Notes: generated from the letters alone by a model not told the origin. 64,000 nucleotides of DNA from Thermocrispum agreste DSM 44070 (GCF_000427905.1 NZ_KE386604.1:1-64000), one strand, 5' to 3'. Counted from the stretch's first letter, positions 8,492 through 17,217 are shown. Made by a program: numbers and translations.

Positions 8492-9718
8492 ATGGTGAGC
8501 CCTCCGACCAGCGCTGCCCAGGTGTCCGACCGCTCTGCCCTGCGGCGGGCATACGACGCCGCGACCGCCGCAGTGGAGGCCCCGCTGGCCATCGTCGACC
8601 TGCGGGCGTTCGACGACAACCTCGCGACGCTGGCCGCTCGGGCGCACGGCAGGCCGATCCGGGTGGCCAGCAAGTCCGTGCGCTGCCGGTTTCTGCTGGA
8701 CCGTGCTCTCAGCCACCCGGCGACCGAGGGCGTCATGGCGTATTCGCTGGCCGAGGCGCTCTGGCTGCACCGCAACGCCGTCTCCGACGACATCCTGGTC
8801 GGCTATCCCACGGTCGATGCCGCCGCGCTGCGTGCGCTGGCCGCGAGCCCGGAGGCGTGCTCGGCCATCACGTTGATGGTCGACTCCACCGACCACCTCG
8901 ACCTGATCGAGAACGTGCTCGGCCGGAACCACCCGCCGTTGCGGGTGTGCATCGAACTGGACGTGTCCTGGCGGCCGCTGCCCGGCGTGCACATCGGGAC
9001 ACGGCGGTCGCCGGTGTTCACCGCGGTGCAAGCGGCCGCGCTGGCCCGCGCGGTGGTGGCCAGGGACGGATTCCAGCTGGTCGGGCTGATGGGCTACGAA
9101 GGCCAGATCGCCGGGGTCGGCGACAAAGCGGGCAATCCGATGAAGTCCGCGCTGATGCGGTCGATCCAGCGCCGGTCGGCTGCCGAGCTGACCGAGCGGC
9201 GCGGCGCCGCGGTCCGTGCCGTGCGGGCGGTCGCCGACCTGGAGTTCGTCAACGGCGGCGGCACCGGCAGCCTGGAGACCACCACGGCGGATCCGTCGGT
9301 CACCGAGGTCACCGCCGGGTCCGGGCTGATCGGCCCGACGTTGTTCGACCAGTACTCCCGGTTCCGTCCGCAACCGGCGGTGGTGTTCGCCCTGCCCGTG
9401 GTGCGCAAACCGGCGCCGGACGTGGCGACCCTGTTCGCCGGCGGCTACATCGCCTCGGGCCCGCCGGGGCCGGACCGGCAGCCTGCGCCTTACCTGCCGG
9501 ACGGGTTGAAGCTCACCGCGCTCGAGGGCGCGGGCGAAGTGCAGACGCCGGTGGTGGGGTCGGCGGCGCGTCAGCTGGCCGTCGGTGACCGAGTGTGGAT
9601 GCGGCACGCCAAGGCAGGCGAGCTCGCCGAACGGTTCGACGCCTACCACGTGGTCGTGGGCGACAAGGTGGAGGAGGTCGTGCCGACCTATCGCGGCGAG
9701 GGTGTGAACTTCGGCTGA
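8492..9718 (+). CDS. Alanine racemase N-terminal-fold protein (D-threonine aldolase / amino-acid deaminase-like)
   Basis: From ATG 8492 the protein has 408 aa; an ATG 30 nt upstream is also open. It resembles fold-type III PLP enzymes: APLAIVDLRAFDDNLATLA contains the first strand, and RPIRVASKSVRCRFLLDRAL carries the PLP-binding lysine (SKSVR). GLMGYEGQIAG, EFVNGGGTGSLETT (phosphate-binding Gly loop) and EVTAGSGLIGP follow. The C-terminal DRVWMRHAKAGELAERFDAY matches the D-serine dehydratase-like domain, with a His that could bind metal. Such enzymes act on D-amino acids or beta-hydroxy amino acids. The chosen start fits a leaderless transcript (TACGCT 7 nt upstream). It is divergent from the sugar-lactone oxidase. 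Confidence 0.82.
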   Translation: MVSPPTSAAQVSDRSALRRAYDAATAAVEAPLAIVDLRAFDDNLATLAARAHGRPIRVASKSVRCRFLLDRALSHPATEGVMAYSLAEALWLHRNAVSDDILVGYPTVDAAALRALAASPEACSAITLMVDSTDHLDLIENVLGRNHPPLRVCIELDVSWRPLPGVHIGTRRSPVFTAVQAAALARAVVARDGFQLVGLMGYEGQIAGVGDKAGNPMKSALMRSIQRRSAAELTERRGAAVRAVRAVADLEFVNGGGTGSLETTTADPSVTEVTAGSGLIGPTLFDQYSRFRPQPAVVFALPVVRKPAPDVATLFAGGYIASGPPGPDRQPAPYLPDGLKLTALEGAGEVQTPVVGSAARQLAVGDRVWMRHAKAGELAERFDAYHVVVGDKVEEVVPTYRGEGVNFG

Positions 9719-9788
9719 CAGCAGGCACCGCAGCCGTCGCTGATCAATTCGGTTGCCGTGGGGTGGCCGGTCGGGTAAGGGTCGGGGT

Positions 9789-10352
9789 ATGCCCAAGCCG
9801 CCCGAGAACTGGCTCCGGGCGTGGCGGATGGACGACGCGCCGATGCTGCTTGCCGCCGCCCAGGAGCCGTCCCTGCAGCAGCAGTTCGTCCAGCCGATCT
9901 CATCACTGGACGAGGCCGAGAAGTGGATCCAGGATCGTGGCGCGGACAGCGCCGCGGGCACCGCACACGCGTGGGCGATTTGCGGCGAGAACGACGAGGC
10001 GCTCGGCCTGGTGACCGTCTCGCACATCGAGCCGCGCCACTCCACCGGATGGGTCGCCTACTGGTTGCTGCCGCAGGCGCGCGGCAAGGGACTGGCGGTG
10101 CGCAGCGTGCGCGCGATCTCCCGATGGGCGTTCGACGAGCTCGGCCTGTTCCGCCTCGAGCTGGGACACCGGGTGGACAACACCGCTTCGTGCCGGGTCG
10201 CGCGCGCCGCCGGATACGCCGCCGAAGGGATCGAGCGGTCCCGGCTGCGCTACGGCGACAAACGCTACGACGTCGAGCGGCACGCGCGCCTGGCCACGGA
10301 CCCGGAGCCGGGCGAGGTCACTGGCCGAAACGGCTTTCCAGGTAGATCTTGA
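9789..10352 (+). CDS. GNAT family N-acetyltransferase (RimJ/RimL-like)
   Basis: The 187-aa protein starts at ATG 9789 after a G-rich segment that could serve as ribosome site. The N-terminus LRAWRMDDAPMLLAAAQEPSL is the usual first helix of RimJ/RimL-like acetyltransferases. WVAYWLLPQARGKGLAVRSVRAISRWAFDELG is motif A, with the acetyl-CoA-binding Arg-Gly-Lys-Gly turn. RLELGHRVDNTASCRVARAAGYAAEGIERS is the C-terminal Asn-x-Ala-Ser motif. These enzymes acetylate the N-terminal amine of proteins or small amines; the target is unknown. The last 35 bp overlap the 3' end of the convergent TetR gene, so the transcripts are complementary there. Confidence 0.87.
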   Translation: MPKPPENWLRAWRMDDAPMLLAAAQEPSLQQQFVQPISSLDEAEKWIQDRGADSAAGTAHAWAICGENDEALGLVTVSHIEPRHSTGWVAYWLLPQARGKGLAVRSVRAISRWAFDELGLFRLELGHRVDNTASCRVARAAGYAAEGIERSRLRYGDKRYDVERHARLATDPEPGEVTGRNGFPGRS

Positions 10353-10938
10353 TCAGGTGCTTGGTCTCCTCGATGACGGCCGGATCGCCCTTCGGGTCGG
10401 CCCGGAACGCGTACTTCAACAGCGCGTCCGCGACCTCCACCGCCACCTTGATCGGCGCCACCACCTGCTCCGGCGGTAGGTCGATCCGCCCGGTGAGCAG
10501 CTCCATCAGCGCCTCGGCGACCACGTCGTTGTTGGTGCGGCTGCCGTCCAGCAACCGGGGGTCCACCGCGTCCCCGAAGTGGATGCGGGAGAAGCCGGGC
10601 GTCTCGTGGTGCATCTCCAGGTAGATGTCCAGCAGCCCGTCCACCACGTCCCACCAGTGCTGGTGATCGACCGCCGCCAGCCGTTCGGCGGCCAGCGACA
10701 TGAAGCGCTCCAGGTTGCGCTGGGTCAGCGCCTGCACCACGGCCCGCTTGTCCGGGAAGAACTGGTACAGCGAGCCCACCGCGACACCTGCTCGCTTGGC
10801 GATCGCCGTGGTGGTGAGCCGTTCGTAGCCGACTTCGTCGAGCAGCTCGGCCGCGGCGTCCAGCATGCGCGCCACGCGCAACGCGCTGCGCTGCTGCACC
10901 GGTTGCCGCCGAAGCGACGTGAGCTGCTCTCCTACCAC
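10318..10938 (-). CDS. TetR family transcriptional regulator
   Basis: The 206-aa frame from GTG 10938 is a plausible start, though a more upstream start cannot be excluded. The HTH is clear: RVARMLDAAAELLDEVGYERLTTTAIAKRAGVAVGSLYQFFPDKRAVVQAL, with the recognition helix in VAVGSLYQFF at about residues 50-65. The C-terminal ligand domain (LLDIYLEMHHETPGFSRIHF, ALMELLTGRIDLPPEQVVAPIKV) is longer than in the smallest members, as in TetR_C-type regulators with hydrophobic ligands. The target is not obvious. The 275-bp space upstream leads to a separate minus-strand pair. The 3' end overlaps the convergent acetyltransferase gene. Confidence 0.88.
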   Translation of the reverse strand: MVGEQLTSLRRQPVQQRSALRVARMLDAAAELLDEVGYERLTTTAIAKRAGVAVGSLYQFFPDKRAVVQALTQRNLERFMSLAAERLAAVDHQHWWDVVDGLLDIYLEMHHETPGFSRIHFGDAVDPRLLDGSRTNNDVVAEALMELLTGRIDLPPEQVVAPIKVAVEVADALLKYAFRADPKGDPAVIEETKHLIKIYLESRFGQ

Positions 10939-11212
10939 GCGGTTCCACCCCCAACGTTCGGGCTCTCCTGCGCCCAACTCTAGAGCAGCGCGCACGACAC
11001 GAATGGGGTAGCGCAGCTGGTAAGACGACGAACGGGACACATGCCTCGACCACACGGGTCCACGGGCCGGTGCCGGTCGGGGGAGAGGTGCACTGCGGCA
11101 CCGGCCCGTGGATGTCGGGGTAAGGGGCGGGGAGGGAACATGCCGGCCGTCAGCGGAGTCCGTCCGCGGGGGCGGTGGACGGTCGCTGCGGGGGAACCGG
11201 CCGGCGATGCGA

Positions 11213-11620
11213 TCAGCCGGAATGCAATCCGGCGGTGGACACACCGGCGCGCAGGGCACGTCGTCCGGGGTGGACGGCGGGTCGGGGCTGGTGCTGCGCT
11301 GACCGGTGGTCGCGCTGGTGCGGCGGGTGCGGGGCCAGACCGCCGGCGACCAGGTGCTCGTGCGCGGCCTGCCACACCGAGCACGGCGCCTTGCACCGGC
11401 GCCAGCGGGTCGAGCAGGTCGGACAGTCGCCGCGCTCGTCGGGCTCGTGGGACCGGAGAATCGCCTTCCACGCCTCGGTCAGCCGGGGAAGTTCGGAACG
11501 GGCGACCGAGACCAGCGACGGGGCGTCGGCGCGCTCGGCCAGATCGGAGAGCATGTCCAGCCGCTCCCAGACGGCATTGCGGAGCACCTGCCCCAGGATC
11601 GTGTCCACTGCTGTCGTCAC
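11213..11620 (-). CDS. Small hypothetical protein with a four-cysteine zinc-ribbon-like motif
   Basis: The 135-aa protein starts at a GTG overlapping the upstream stop (GTGA). Residues 1-60 are a helical segment (VDTILGQVLRNAVWERLDML, LVSVARSELPRLTEAWKAIL). RGDCPTCSTRWRRCKAPCSVWQAAHEHLV follows, with cysteines spaced C-x2-C-x6-C-x3-C, which could bind a metal. The C-terminal tail is His/Arg-rich and low complexity. I do not recognise the family. It is translationally coupled to the gene at 11617-12003 and divergent from the HTH-TPR regulator, suggesting a small regulatory module. Confidence 0.62.
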   Translation of the reverse strand: MTTAVDTILGQVLRNAVWERLDMLSDLAERADAPSLVSVARSELPRLTEAWKAILRSHEPDERGDCPTCSTRWRRCKAPCSVWQAAHEHLVAGGLAPHPPHQRDHRSAQHQPRPAVHPGRRALRAGVSTAGLHSG

Positions 11621-12003
11621 CTCTCCGCAAGTCTGGCCGCTTCGTGCAACACGGCCGCGAGCTGACCGACCTGGCTCGGCGTCATCCGCGCCGTCTCGCC
11701 CGGTGGCCCGCTGACCACGACCTGATCGCCGTCGACGAACACGGTCACGCACCGGTCGCGGCCGATCATGTCGCCGCACGCGATGCGCCAGACGACGTGA
11801 CCGTTCTCCACCTCACGGATGACGTCACCGGCGCCGGTCCGTGTCCCTGGCGACCCGGTGCCTGCCGCCGGGGCGGGCCTGCGGGCCGGAGCGGCGTGTG
11901 GGGCCGGGCCGGTGCGCGGCAGCGGGTGCACCCGGCTCGGCCGGGGACCAACGGGGCTCGTACGCCGGGTTGCCGTACCGCCGACCAAGTCCACTGATGT
12001 CAC
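11617..12003 (-). CDS. Small hypothetical protein
   Basis: The 128-aa frame begins at GTG 12003 and ends in the 4-bp overlap with the next gene. The first 60 residues are low-complexity Pro/Arg/Thr, which makes the exact start uncertain. The C-terminal half (VVWRIACGDMIGRDRCVTVFVDGDQ, VVSGPPGETARMTPSQVGQLAAVLHEAARLAE) looks like a compact beta-rich domain followed by a helix. The family is not recognised. The gene lies divergent from the HTH-TPR regulator with 288 bp between starts, and shares an operon with the cysteine-motif protein. Confidence 0.58.
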   Translation of the reverse strand: MTSVDLVGGTATRRTSPVGPRPSRVHPLPRTGPAPHAAPARRPAPAAGTGSPGTRTGAGDVIREVENGHVVWRIACGDMIGRDRCVTVFVDGDQVVVSGPPGETARMTPSQVGQLAAVLHEAARLAER

Positions 12004-12118
12004 TCCGCTCTCGCCTTGCCTTCGGTTGCTGTCCGGCTCGGTGCGCCGCCGTCGCGGATGCGCACGGTGCCTGCCGTCGCTGTGTGTGGCCGGCCGTGCA
12101 CACCGGGCCCGAATTCAA

Positions 12119-12136
12119 GAGTGCGATGCCGCACTC
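12119..12136. promoter_or_regulatory. Candidate operator dyad in the divergent intergenic region 12004-12291
   Basis: GAGTGCG-ATGC-CGCACTC is a perfect 7-bp inverted repeat with a 4-nt centre. It lies between the divergent small-gene pair and the HTH-TPR regulator gene. Its size and position suit a dimeric HTH protein, perhaps autoregulation. A possible -10 box TACGCT lies at 12254-12259 upstream of the regulator. Confidence 0.4.
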
Positions 12137-12291
12137 GCCCCGCGTGGGCGACAAGCGCTGGGCGGTACCAGGGCGCCGACGAGCGGTCGATCGAGTTCGG
12201 CTGGCCCGATCAGAGTGGAGTTCGGGCTGTTCGCGTGGTCGAATGGAGCTGCTTACGCTGCTTGTCAGTCCCACGACGAGGATGCCTGTCC

Positions 12292-13671
12292 ATGGATGCC
12301 AGCGAGGAAAAGGTCGCCAACCTGGTCTCCGAGAAGGTCTGGGAGACCAAGGAAATGCGGGAAGCGCTAGCGGCACGGGACATCAGCAAGGTGTACCTGT
12401 TGCTGCGCAAGGAAGGCATTTCCCAGCGCCAGATCGCCGCGGCGACCGGTCAGTCGCAGTCCGAGGTGTCGGAAATCCTCAAGGGTCGTCAGGTGATGGC
12501 CTACGACGTGCTGGTGCGCATCGCCGAGGGCCTCGGCATCCCCAGGGGCTACATGGGGCTGGCCTACGACGAGGCCACCCAGATCACGGTCGTCGGTGCG
12601 GCCGACGAGCAGCAGGCTGAGGAGGACGAGGCGGTGAAACGACGGAGGTTTCTCGCGCACGCCGCACAGGTCACCATGGGGGCCACGGTGTTCGCTGCGG
12701 ACTCCGGGTCGTGGACTGCGCCCCGACCGGCGGTGACGCCGGCCCCGAACCGCATCGGGATGGCCGACGTCCGTCAGGTCGAAGCAGCGACGCGAGCGCT
12801 GCGCGCGCTCGACTACCAGTACGGCGGCGGCTTCTGCCGGGACGCCGTGATCGCCCAGCTGGGCTGGGGCCAGCAGATGCTCAACGCCTCCGCGACCGAG
12901 CAGGTGAAATCGCGGCTCTACGTGGCGCTCGCCGACCTGCACAACCTGGCGGGCTGGACCTCGTTCGACACCGGCCTGGTCGACTCGGCGCGCTCGCACT
13001 TCGCCAAGGCGCTCGAGCTGGCCAAGGAAGGCGGCAGCCACCAGTTGGTGGCCAACATCCTGTACCGGATGGGCCGGGTGTACTTGCACTACGAGTCGCC
13101 GGACGACGCGCTGAAGATGTTCCAGCTGGGGCAGATCGCCGCGCAGGAGTCCGGCTCGCAGTTGTCGGTCGCCGTGCTGTGCGCCAACGAGGCGTGGGCG
13201 TACGCGATGATGGGCAACGAGGAGCAGGCGCTGAAGCTGCTCGGCATGACCAAGGACACGTTCGCCCGGGCCTCCGGGGAAGACGTCCCGGCGTGGGCGC
13301 AGTTCTTCAACCAGACCGACGTGCACGCGATGATCGGCACGGTGCACACGGTGCTGGCCCAGCACCCCGGCAAGACCGAGCACACCAAGTACGCCATCCC
13401 CGCGCTGACCAGGGCGATCGAGAACTACGGCGACGACATGGCGCGGAGCAAGGCGTTCAACCTGAGCGCGCTGGCCACCAACCACCTGCTGGAGGGCGAC
13501 ATCGACCACGGCGCCAAGGTGGGCAGGGCGGCGCTGGAATGCGCGGAGAGCCTCAAGTCGGCCCGCGTCAAGGACCGGATGAAGCCGCTCAAGCGGGAGG
13601 CGGAGCGGCGGATGAACAACCCGGACGCACGGGACCTCGCCGAGCGCATCAACGCATTCTTCGCGGCGTGA
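12292..13671 (+). CDS. HTH transcriptional regulator with C-terminal tetratricopeptide-like domain
   Basis: This 459-aa protein starts at ATG 12292. Residues about 40-66 (KEGISQRQIAAATGQSQSEV, then SEILKGRQ) form an XRE-type HTH. A linker with VKRRRFLAHAAQVTMGATVF (a Tat-like RRRF stretch common in this family, probably not an export signal) leads to an all-helical C-terminal region of TPR type. Examples are LYVALADLHNLAGWTSFDTG, ARSHFAKALELAKEGGSHQL, ILYRMGRVYLHYESPDDALK and VLCANEAWAYAMMGNEEQAL. Such regulators are abundant in actinomycetes and often respond to a peptide or small protein bound by the helical repeats. Divergent small genes upstream are possible partners or targets. Confidence 0.88.
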   Translation: MDASEEKVANLVSEKVWETKEMREALAARDISKVYLLLRKEGISQRQIAAATGQSQSEVSEILKGRQVMAYDVLVRIAEGLGIPRGYMGLAYDEATQITVVGAADEQQAEEDEAVKRRRFLAHAAQVTMGATVFAADSGSWTAPRPAVTPAPNRIGMADVRQVEAATRALRALDYQYGGGFCRDAVIAQLGWGQQMLNASATEQVKSRLYVALADLHNLAGWTSFDTGLVDSARSHFAKALELAKEGGSHQLVANILYRMGRVYLHYESPDDALKMFQLGQIAAQESGSQLSVAVLCANEAWAYAMMGNEEQALKLLGMTKDTFARASGEDVPAWAQFFNQTDVHAMIGTVHTVLAQHPGKTEHTKYAIPALTRAIENYGDDMARSKAFNLSALATNHLLEGDIDHGAKVGRAALECAESLKSARVKDRMKPLKREAERRMNNPDARDLAERINAFFAA

Positions 13672-13704
13672 CCTTCCGGCGTCCCTGGGTGGGGGAGCGA
13701 CCGC

Positions 13705-14601
13705 ATGCAGCGGGAACCGCGCTTCACGCCGGACAAGTTGCAGGCCGCGCTGCGCGCGGTGTGCCAGCGGCTGGGCGTCGACCATCACGGGGCGCGGCTG
13801 CTGCGGTTCACCAACAACGCGGTGTACGCGCTGGCCTCGATCCCCGCCGTGGTGCGCATCGTCGGCTCCCGGACGTTGATGCACCGGGCCGCCAAAGTGG
13901 TGCGGCTGGCCGAACACCTCGAGCGGCACGGGGTGCCCGCGGTGCGGCTGTACCCGGGCGTTTCCCAGCCGGTGCTCGGCGACGACCCGGTGTTCACCGC
14001 CACCGTGTGGCAGTGGGTGGAACCGGCCGGGCGCAGCGCCACCCCGGTCGAGCTGGCCGAGCTGCTGAAACGACTGCACGCGGTGCCGCTGCCGGACATC
14101 GGGCCGTGGACGCCGCTGGCGGACGTGCAGGCCCGGCTGCAGGACGCCGAGGAACTGGATCCGGACGACCGGGCGTTCTTGCTGCGCGAGTGCGCACGGA
14201 TCGAGCGGCGGCTGGCCGAGCTGCAGTTCCCGCTCGGTGACGCGGTGGTGCACGGCGACGCCCACCTGGGCAACGTGCTGGTCGGCCCGGACGGGCCGGT
14301 GTTGTGCGACTTCGACTCGGCAGGCATCGGCCCACGGATCTGGGACCTGGTCCCGGTGGCGGTGGGCGGGCAGCGGTTCGGCGAGCCGGCAGCGGTGCAT
14401 CGTGCGCTGGCCGACGCCTATGGGTTCGACGTGCTCAGCTGGCCCGGGTACCCGGTGCTGCGGGCGGTGCGCGAACTGAAGCTCACCACCAGCGTGCTGC
14501 CGACGCTGCGCAGCAACCCTCAGGTGCGGCCGGAGCTGTACCGGCGGCTGGCCGACTTGCGGGCTGGCCGCTCGCAGACGGTGTGGACCCGCTACCGCTA
14601 G
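13705..14601 (+). CDS. Aminoglycoside phosphotransferase (APH) family protein
   Basis: The 298-aa protein has the bilobal APH/choline kinase fold. GARLLRFTNNAVYALASIPA fits the glycine-poor nucleotide loop and VVRIVGSRTLMHRAAKVVRL the ATP-lysine region. AVVHGDAHLGNVLVGPDGP contains the catalytic HGDxHxxN, and VLCDFDSAGIGPRIWDLVPV the metal-binding DFD. Closely related actinobacterial proteins are often kinases of unknown substrate rather than resistance enzymes. The gene follows the HTH-TPR regulator after 33 bp and is probably co-transcribed. No acceptor specificity can be inferred. Confidence 0.86.
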   Translation: MQREPRFTPDKLQAALRAVCQRLGVDHHGARLLRFTNNAVYALASIPAVVRIVGSRTLMHRAAKVVRLAEHLERHGVPAVRLYPGVSQPVLGDDPVFTATVWQWVEPAGRSATPVELAELLKRLHAVPLPDIGPWTPLADVQARLQDAEELDPDDRAFLLRECARIERRLAELQFPLGDAVVHGDAHLGNVLVGPDGPVLCDFDSAGIGPRIWDLVPVAVGGQRFGEPAAVHRALADAYGFDVLSWPGYPVLRAVRELKLTTSVLPTLRSNPQVRPELYRRLADLRAGRSQTVWTRYR

Positions 14602-14775
14602 CCACACGCGTTTTCATCCGTACTCCAAACGGGTTCATTCACCGATGGATTCGTGCCGCTCACCGCTTGCCGGAAACGGTGCCTCGATGAGGTGAAATGT
14701 TCGGCCCGGCTAGTCACCCCGGGTGGCCCTGGCGCGATGTCTCCGGGAAGGTGACCGCTCGTCCGGAGAGGGCCG

Positions 14776-15801
14776 TCAGGAGACCGGGGAGCGGGCCAGC
14801 ACCACGGCAAGGCCGAACGCCACACCCATGACGGCCACTTCGGCGGCGGCCCAGGCCACGAACGCCGACTTCTTGTGGGCGGCGATGGCGGGCAGCAGCC
14901 ACCACCGCATGCGGGCGCCGAACACGCCCAGCCCGGCCATGCACAGCAGCTTGCCGATCACCAACAGGCCGTACGGGGTGGTGAACAGGGCTTCCCAGAA
15001 CTGCATGAACGGCTGGCTGAGCAGTTCCACCAGCGCGTTGAACAGCCCGGTGCCCGCCACCACGAACAGGCACACCCCCGCCAGCTTGGAGAACCGCGGC
15101 AGCGCGGTGGCCAGCAAGCCACGGTTGCCTGCCAACAGCACGGCCAGCACCGCCAGTCCGCCGGTCCACGCCGCGGCGGCCATCACGTGCAGCTCGATCG
15201 AGATGGTGGTGTAGTCGTGGTACTCCCACGACGACGAGTGACCGGTGATCGGCAGCGGCAGCAGCGCGAACAGAGCCAGCCCGATGCGTGCTTCGGCGGG
15301 GATGCGTTCGCCGCGCCGCACCGCCAGCACGTCCAGCACACAGTGCGCGAAGGCGAGCCCGGCCACGATGAGCAGCGCCTTGCCCGCCCCGACTTCGGAG
15401 ACGTAGCCGGCCACCTCGTCCATCCCCAGGGCACCGGCCGAGCCGCGGTATTCCGCGGTCTGCAGCAGCAACGCCACCAGCGCGCTCACCGACCACACCA
15501 GGGCGGCGGCGACCGCGGTGCTGCGGGCCGGGCGCAGCACCGGCTCGGTGAGGTCCGGCCGGTCGTAGCCGAGCAGTATCGGCAGCAGGCAGACGCCGAT
15601 CGTGGTGACCGCGGCGATGTTGAGCAGCGTGCGCACCAGCGGGATCGCGACCAGGACCACCGGCCCGGGGTCGGCGAGGCCGGGGATCGGGGTCAGGCTG
15701 ACCACCGACAGCCCGAGCAGGGTGCCGAGCAGCGCACCGGTCACGCCGGTGATCACGGCCGGGTACTGCGGGCGGGCCGGGGTCCTGGTCGCTTCCGTCA
15801 T
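14776..15801 (-). CDS. copD: Copper resistance D (CopD) family membrane protein
   Basis: From ATG 15801 the protein has 341 aa with eight or nine hydrophobic segments, e.g. AVITGVTGALLGTLLGLSVV, ALLIVAGLAFAHCVLDVLAV and TISIELHVMAAAAWTGGLAV. HVMAAAAWTGG in mid-protein and RFSKLAGVCLFVVAGTGLFN after it are the conserved CopD core, where His residues are thought to handle copper. The protein is expected in the cytoplasmic membrane, moving Cu across it. It follows copC by 28 bp and is the last gene of the copper operon. No P-type ATPase or copper-sensing regulator is adjacent. Confidence 0.9.
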   Translation of the reverse strand: MTEATRTPARPQYPAVITGVTGALLGTLLGLSVVSLTPIPGLADPGPVVLVAIPLVRTLLNIAAVTTIGVCLLPILLGYDRPDLTEPVLRPARSTAVAAALVWSVSALVALLLQTAEYRGSAGALGMDEVAGYVSEVGAGKALLIVAGLAFAHCVLDVLAVRRGERIPAEARIGLALFALLPLPITGHSSSWEYHDYTTISIELHVMAAAAWTGGLAVLAVLLAGNRGLLATALPRFSKLAGVCLFVVAGTGLFNALVELLSQPFMQFWEALFTTPYGLLVIGKLLCMAGLGVFGARMRWWLLPAIAAHKKSAFVAWAAAEVAVMGVAFGLAVVLARSPVS

Positions 15802-15829
15802 CGTCGTCCTCGGGTGCGTGGGGTGCTGG

Positions 15830-16402
15830 TCACGATTCGCTCCGGCCCAGCCGCAGCGCGACCACCAGGCCGACGGCGACGAGGACGATCGCGCCACCGA
15901 TCCACACCCACAGCGGCAGACCCTCGTCGGGCTCCTCCGCCTGGGTGCCCGCTGCACCGGACGACTGCGCCTCGTCCCCGGCGCCAGGCCGGCCTGCGTT
16001 GGCGGGGTCGTCCTTGGTCAGCGTGAACGACAGCTTGTTCTGCACCACGTGACCGTCGGCGGACAGGATCCGGTAGCCGATGGTGTACTCGCCCGCCGGG
16101 CCGAGCCCGGACAGCGGGACGCTCACCTCCGGCCCGTTGATCGCGACCTGGGCGTTCGGGTCGACGTACTGCTTGCCGTCCGGGCCGGTGACCACGATCT
16201 GGTTGCCGGGGCCCTGCTGGACGGTGGCGTTGAACGTCAGCGTGATCTCGCTCGGGGCCTGGTCGAGCTGGGCGCCCTTCTCCGGGCTGGAGGAGACCAG
16301 CACGTTGTGCGCCCAGGCGGGCTGCGCCAGCACGCCGGAGAGCAGGGCGGCCAGCACAGCCGTCAGGACCGCGGCGATTCCGCGACCGATGACTCGGGTC
16401 AT
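15830..16402 (-). CDS. copC: CopC domain copper-binding protein, membrane anchored
   Basis: The 190-aa protein has a signal peptide (about residues 1-31) cleaved after AQPAWA. The mature part starts AHNVLVSSSPEKGAQLDQAP, where the N-terminal His is a CopC copper ligand. The Ig-like beta barrel follows (EITLTFNATVQQGPGNQIVV, GEYTIGYRILSADGHVVQNK), with a second histidine in SADGHVVQNKLSF. An acidic/Gly linker leads to a C-terminal TM helix (LWVWIGGAIVLVAVGLVVAL) and a short RLGRSES tail. It is extracytoplasmic, should pass Cu(II) to CopD, and overlaps ycnI by 4 bp (ATGA). Confidence 0.93.
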   Translation of the reverse strand: MTRVIGRGIAAVLTAVLAALLSGVLAQPAWAHNVLVSSSPEKGAQLDQAPSEITLTFNATVQQGPGNQIVVTGPDGKQYVDPNAQVAINGPEVSVPLSGLGPAGEYTIGYRILSADGHVVQNKLSFTLTKDDPANAGRPGAGDEAQSSGAAGTQAEEPDEGLPLWVWIGGAIVLVAVGLVVALRLGRSES

Positions 16403-17142
16403 GACGAAACCTTCTTACGGCTGCGCAGCACCGCGCCGATGCCGGCCCCCGCGCCGAGCGCGCCGACCGCCAGCCCGACGCCGCCCAGCCAGCGCGCGGT
16501 GGTGTCCACGGAGTCCTGCTCGCTTTCGGCCGCCTTGGCGTCGGCGTCGTCGTGTGCGGTGGCCGCGCCTCCGCCGTGGCTGTGGCCGTCGCCGGAAGCC
16601 GGCGCCAACTCGACCACGGGGGCAGGCTTCTCACCCTCGGGGTCCTCGTCGGCCCAGCTGACCGTGGTGCCGTTGGTGTAGTGCTGGTCGGCGGGCAGGA
16701 TCAGCCGGTCGACCTCGGGCAGCGGGCCCGCGGTGAACGAGAACTCCTGGTAGGACTCCTCGCCCGCCGGGATCTCGCTGCCCTTCTCGGCGGTCCAGGT
16801 GATCGACGTGACCACTTCGGTCACCTCGGCGCCGTGTGACGTGGTGATCGGCTTGTCCAGCTTGCTCCTGGTGATCTCGGCGGTCCAGCCGGGCACCGGC
16901 TTGGTCCGCACGCTGGCCAGCGCGTACTCCTTGTCGATGTGCACGGTGAGCTTGTCGGTGCCTGCCTTGTCGTCCTCGTTGGGCACCCGCAGCGTGATGG
17001 CGGTGTAGCCGCCCTGTTGCGGCTGTGCTCCGTAGATCTGCGCGGTGACATGCGCGGAGGCCACACCGGGCGAGGCGAAGCCGAACGCCGCCAACACAGC
17101 GGCGACGGCGCCGGCACGAACGATCTGACGTGTCTTGGACAT
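16399..17142 (-). CDS. ycnI: YcnI-like DUF1775 copper-associated protein
   Basis: The 247-aa protein has a signal peptide ending at GVASA, so the mature form begins with HVTAQIYGAQPQQGGYTAIT. The N-terminal His is the copper ligand described for the YcnI/DUF1775 family. Further family stretches are LRVPNEDDKAGTDKLTVHID, VRTKPVPGWTAEITRSKLDK and AGPLPEVDRLILPADQHYTN. A His/Asp/Ala linker (GDGHSHGGGAATAHDDADAK) could hold extra metal. A C-terminal TM helix with an RSRKK tail anchors it. It is translationally coupled to copC. The family acts outside the membrane in copper delivery or buffering. Confidence 0.9.
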   Translation of the reverse strand: MSKTRQIVRAGAVAAVLAAFGFASPGVASAHVTAQIYGAQPQQGGYTAITLRVPNEDDKAGTDKLTVHIDKEYALASVRTKPVPGWTAEITRSKLDKPITTSHGAEVTEVVTSITWTAEKGSEIPAGEESYQEFSFTAGPLPEVDRLILPADQHYTNGTTVSWADEDPEGEKPAPVVELAPASGDGHSHGGGAATAHDDADAKAAESEQDSVDTTARWLGGVGLAVGALGAGAGIGAVLRSRKKVSS

Positions 17143-17217
17143 GCGGGTATCTGCTCCTGATCTGCACGAGAAATGGGTCGGGCACGGGTGCGGGCGCACC
17201 CGTGGTCAAGGGCGGGA

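Noticed and set aside
11004-11022. tRNA-like D-arm motif (GGGGTAGCGCAGCTGGTA-like)
   Set aside because: No acceptor, anticodon or T-arm could be folded around it; chance resemblance or a distant relic at best.
12367-14607. 746-aa antisense open frame opposite the HTH-TPR and APH genes
   Set aside because: His/Arg/Gln-rich shuffled composition; it is the mirror frame of two genes with clear domains.
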